A DNA stretch of 64,000 nucleotides from Charina bottae (Eukaryota; Chordata; Lepidosauria; Squamata; Charinaidae), in NCBI GenBank assembly GCA_023362775.1, contig JALMGJ010000002.1:70161414-70225413 (forward strand), written 5' to 3'. A program made the position numbers and the translations under genes. The notes under the pieces were generated by a model. It was not told the DNA's origin, did no database searches, and saw nothing but the letters and a program-made list of their open reading frames with translations. Below, in pieces: positions 59,973 to 64,000 of this stretch (its first letter is position 1; every line of letters begins with the position of its first letter).

Positions 59973-61200
59973 GTAAGCTATTGGAGAGAATATGGTGTAC
60001 AACTGTGAGTTGGCAAGGAAAGCTATGTAACAAATAAGGACACTAAAAAACAATGGGGAATTTACTGTTGGAAAAACCTTGGAGAATCAGCAGGAATGAT
60101 TTGGGAGTATTGGAAGACATAGCACAATGGGAAGCAATTAGGAAGAAGCAACAGGAGGCAGTCAGGGATAATATTTTTACTAGTATTGACATCCCAAGTG
60201 TCTATTATTATTTTTTATTCTTGTCCAGATTCTTAGAATTGGATTTTAAGTCTGCATGTTAGAAATTGGGAGTCAGTATGTTAGTTCATTTTTCTGCTTT
60301 GCGAAGTATGTGTACTGAAACTGTACTCTTTGATTTTAATATTGCCTGAGCTATTTTAATCTGCTTCAGAGAATTTATTCCCATTAGTTTTAGACACTTC
60401 AACATAAATTTGCTGTGTGCACACCACACTTCTAAAAATGTCCTTTTATTCCTGCATCCATTTTGACCATTTACATAGGCAAGTTTGTGTATATGTATAA
60501 ACAAGGATGCATGATAACACTGTACCCAGAATTCATGGCTTCTGAAGGTTGGGTGCACTCTATTACACAGTTAACTCACGATCAGCATTGTCATACATCT
60601 TCCAAAATGAAGAGAGCTTGCCCTTCTTCCCACTACGCTGATATAACCTACAGTTCCAAAGATCAATTATTTTATATTAGAAAAGTTTTCTGTCTCTGCC
60701 TCTGCTATTATTGCATACTGTCCCTGGCCATATTGCAAACTTCCTGTGTCATTTTGGAAAAGGTTGCTTTTGGTTGCTTTTTATTGGCATTCTCTATTTT
60801 TTCCACATCTATTGTTGTAGATTCAATAGTCTTTCAATAAAGATGTTCACCGTATAACCATATTATGATAGCCTAATCATAAACATAGTTTCTGCTCTGA
60901 AGAAAGAAAACATATTGAGAAATGTGTCAAAAGTGTGAAATTCTAAATAAATATAAGGGAAATGAATTTGCATGATTTTAATGATGGTTCTCAGAAATCT
61001 CTTATACCTCTGAGAAAAACATTCCTATTCACAGTACCAATGTGGATTTTTTAAAAATACTTCTTCAGTACTGCTGTTGGCATGTCTCAAATGGGCATTC
61101 TAGGGCTAGTTAGTATTTGTCTTCCTTACTCCTGCTTTCTGGATCTTCAGTTCCAGGTTCTTCTTCATCTAACACTTCCCTAGGAGATCAGATCATTCTT
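59973..61200. other. No gene seen
   Basis: Frames up to 125 codons (60463-60840) have no recognisable similarity, and no plexin exon was found. Confidence 0.4.
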
Positions 61201-61207
61201 ACCCATC

Positions 61208-61330
61208 CAATTGCCTCAGCAATAGCAGCACTTGGTCTGTGCACAGAAGTTAAGAAGGATAAGTAGTGGTTATCTACTTTGGTTAGTACTTGAACGGGAG
61301 AGTACAAGAGATTACAGGGGCTAAACTGGA
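61208..61330 (+). repeat. 5S-rRNA-derived fragment (5S-type SINE or pseudogene)
   Basis: GGTTAGTACTTGAACGGGAG (from 61281) differs from the 3' part of vertebrate 5S rRNA (GGTTAGTACTTGGATGGGAG) at two places. Upstream, AGAAGTTAAGAAGG recalls the internal promoter region GGAAGCTAAGCAGG, and TTACAGGGG the end. The spacing is disturbed by an insertion, so this is not a working 5S gene. Confidence 0.7.
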
Positions 61331-61645
61331 AAGTAGAAAACAAAACACAGCAAAACAAAACAGCTTGGAAAAAGACTGTGTCAAAACACTTCTGGTCTGT
61401 TGCCAAGAAAATTGCACAGACCATCCATAAAGTTACCAGGAGATGAGCTCAACCCAAAGAAGACTTTAACTTTTAATCTATTCATCAGTAACTCACAACT
61501 CAGTACTTTTCCTAGTTAGACATGAAGCACTTAATGAACAAAACCATATTAAAAATAATTGAAAGGTCAAAGATCAAAGAGAAGAGAAAACGATGAAAGA
61601 GCTAGGTTGAATATTACTCAAAATAAAAACTACATCAATTAAAGC

Positions 61646-61667
61646 CACACACACACACACACACACA
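61646..61667 (+). repeat. (CA)n microsatellite
   Basis: About eleven CA units. Confidence 0.9.
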
Positions 61668-62870
61668 GAGTAGTAAAGCAAAAAAAGGACTGGGTGGTTT
61701 GTCAATGTTCCATAGCGCCCAAGGAATGCAAATTGGAATTGCAACTCCTGTATATCTGCAAAACTCCTGACCTTCCCACTGTGGATCCGTCCTTCCCTAT
61801 TTCTCATTCTTGCCTGCTCCTTCCCCCTCCTCCTTCTCTGGCACAATGCTCTGTGGTGCTTTGTACTCTTATCTGTATGTGGCTGTGATTAATTCGCAGT
61901 GGCTGGCAGCAACAACAAGACGGGGGCGCTTTAGTCTGCTGCCATACTTCAAAGGCAAAGACTTATCTGCTAAAAACACACTTTGCAACCTTTTCAGGGG
62001 AGCCCTTTCCAGTTCTACAGGGCTCATGGGGTGCTAAGGAGCAGTGCAAAAGAACAGCTTATTTATGGTACTGCCTTTCAAAGCCCCTTCCCTTTTTTCC
62101 CATTTGTCCTTCAAGTTCCTGTGCTATGCTCTGGGGTGACACCTCCTGGAAGATATGAGGAGAGGCCATTCCACAAATACTTCTGCAGGGAGGCGAAGCG
62201 AGAAGGAGAGGAAGAGTGAAACTGCCAACATTTCATTCCTTTCACACAATCGGTTGCTTTGCCCCCTGAGAGTTTGATACGTACAAACAAAGTGATGTCA
62301 CCACTGATTTAGAACAGATAGGACTTTAGAAAAGCAGGCATAGACTGGAGGAAAGAGGTCATACGTAACCTGTGCACCAGCTAAATAATTTCTTGCTCTA
62401 ATCCCAACTCTCAAAGCACTGAGCCAATCAGAATTACATTACAAAATTTGGGCACAGCAAAGTCTGCCTTCATTTACCCTACGTTCTTCACTGGACCACA
62501 ACATCCCACACTGTTCATTTCAGCATTCAGACACTCCCCCCCACTTCCATTCACAACAGAAGCACCCCACTTTGTTCCCTCCCCTGAATCTCAGTGGGCT
62601 CAGACACAGCATTCAAGATAAAGCAAGTCGAACAGAGACAACAGCAGGAGGGATTTAAGAAGAAAGTTCAGCTATCACTGCTTAGCCACATGCCACTGCC
62701 AGGGTAGGGAGTTTATGGCTTCAGCGGATCTGAAAAGCAACTGATACAGAATCATCTCTGTGTGCACCCTTGACTCTGATCCCAACAGTTCCCCGTACTT
62801 TAGAGAGAGGGGAACCACTTTCCACATCCCTGAAAAGTAGTATTCCAAGCAGTGCCCATCCAGAAATTTC
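61668..62870. other. No gene seen
   Basis: Unassigned; more GC-balanced than the surroundings around 61780-62220, with no frame I recognise. Confidence 0.4.
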
Positions 62871-62874
62871 AGAT

Positions 62875-63530
62875 CAAATCAAATAAATTTTTATTCGGTC
62901 ATAGACCAGAAAATAAAACAGAAGATTCACATCTGATTAGAACAAAAGAAAAAAAAACACTTAAAAATCTAAAAAAATCTAAGAAAAATTAGAAGAGATA
63001 TTGCGGCGTGCTGTACAAATTGTAGAAAAATATTTAGCTGTGATCAATGAAATAAAATCAGATTGGTCTGATAAAAACAGCTTGAGATAAAAAGAATCCG
63101 AACGACCTGGATGTTTAGTAAAAAACTGAGATAATAATTCCTGGTGAGCATCTGCATCTGAGGACAATATAAAATGATGTGTTCCATCGTTTCAATTACT
63201 CCTCTGCCACATGGGCACAGTCTTTGATCGAAAGGGAAATTTCAATATCTCCCTTCAATAACAGCTGTTGGAAGGGCATTGAATCTAGCCAAGGATAAGG
63301 CCCTTCTAAATTTTGGAATCGTTATGCAGCTGAGATATCTGGCTGGTTGAAGAAGATGTGCAGAGTAGCCCAAAAAAATGTTTTTCGGTAAAACTGATAA
63401 ATCTGATTGTAGCTTTAAATCGATGGCCCATTGTTTGAGATCAGCTAGTGCACGTTCATAGCCCAACAAGATGATGGCTGCCCCTGAAAAGCCATATAAT
63501 TGCAGTTTGTCGTGCATTGCCTGGCAGAAA
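62875..63530 (-). mobile_element. LINE 3' end with a CPCG zinc-knuckle C-terminus
   Basis: The minus frame 63517-63242 (QLYGFSGAAIILLGYERA, FRRALSLARFNALPTAVIEG) continues after a frame change with FDQRLCPCGRGVIETMEHII and FYLKLFLSDQSDFISLITAK. C-x-C-G...E..H is the usual end of many jockey/I/CR1-group ORF2 proteins. The 3' tail is ATTTGATTTGAT (62877-62890). Truncated 5'. The clade is not certain. Confidence 0.7.
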
Positions 63531-64000
63531 TTTCAATTTAAAGACCAACATTATGTGGTTTTGAAACTATGATTGAATAAGCAGCTAATATTTACTCAGA
63601 GGCCAACATATTTATTGCAAACATTAAATTTATAATGCTAAAGATTTAAATTTTAAGGCACCATGATCTTTAGTGATTAGAAGTGTATAGAAGTTATATT
63701 CCAAAGCCGGTATCATTATGGGGAGGGGGGCAGGGAATCCTGCAACATTCTTGAGTCAAATAAAAGGATATTGCTTCTTTGTGTTTTAAAATTTATTTAT
63801 ATTGGGAGTTCCAAATACATCTACATTTAAAAGAATTAGTAAGTACAAACTGAAATTACTCAAATAACTCTGAACCAGCTACAGAAGCAAGGGAATTCCC
63901 ATCTTCAATGTCTAGCACTAATCTGTCAAATCATATTAGAACAGAAGTAGTTGAGGTTTCCACGTAGCCCAAAAGTCACATACAAGTGCTGTCCTGGTAT
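63531..64000. other. No gene seen
   Basis: AT-rich sequence to the window end. Confidence 0.45.

Overview
This window looks like nuclear DNA from a squamate reptile (lizard or snake). The evidence is the mix of repeats: Bov-B (RTE) LINEs with target-site duplications, Sauria-type tRNA SINEs, an R4-like LINE end, Penelope-like elements, L2/CR1 LINEs, an L1 tail, GC-rich and palindromic hAT MITEs, and a Bkm-like GATA/GACA array. The species cannot be named from the sequence. There is no operon, phage or CRISPR structure; nearly all long open frames are retrotransposon fragments or simple repeats.

The one host gene I can support is a type-A plexin, most like PLXNA1, on the minus strand. Five coding exons are spliced in phase, in gene order 43716-43576, 26080-25980, 20789-20666, 20495-20342 and 19123-19024. 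They encode the end of the Sema domain, the first PSI domain and the first IPT/TIG region of this axon-guidance receptor. The introns between them are about 17.5 kb, 5.2 kb, 0.17 kb and 1.2 kb. I could not find the exon before (towards 64000) or the exon after (towards 1), so 1-19023 and 43717-64000 are probably further intron or flank.

Layout. 1-6.1 kb: L2-like pieces and a Bov-B inside another Bov-B of opposite orientation, both with 12-bp duplications. 6.4-8 kb: microsatellites, an L1 3' end and a Penelope-like element with a hammerhead-like core. 8.6-12 kb: an eroded RTE copy and a CR1 tail. 12-19 kb: AT-rich intron with a palindromic hAT MITE and a GATA/GACA/TATC array. 19-26.1 kb: four of the plexin exons, a Bov-B end, and a (GATTT)n array 19 bp from a splice donor. 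26-43.6 kb: intron with GC-rich hAT elements, a CR1 copy carrying a MITE and a SINE, an internally triplicated SINE, and a degenerate jockey-like LINE. 43.6-64 kb: a plexin exon, a pogo-like element, a possible conserved regulatory block near 46.5 kb, an R4-like end, a Penelope-like inverted repeat with two hammerhead-like cores, nested L2 copies, SINEs, a 5S-rRNA-derived fragment and a last LINE end.

Only the plexin exons look functional. The repeats record successive insertions, and many can be ordered by nesting and target-site duplications.
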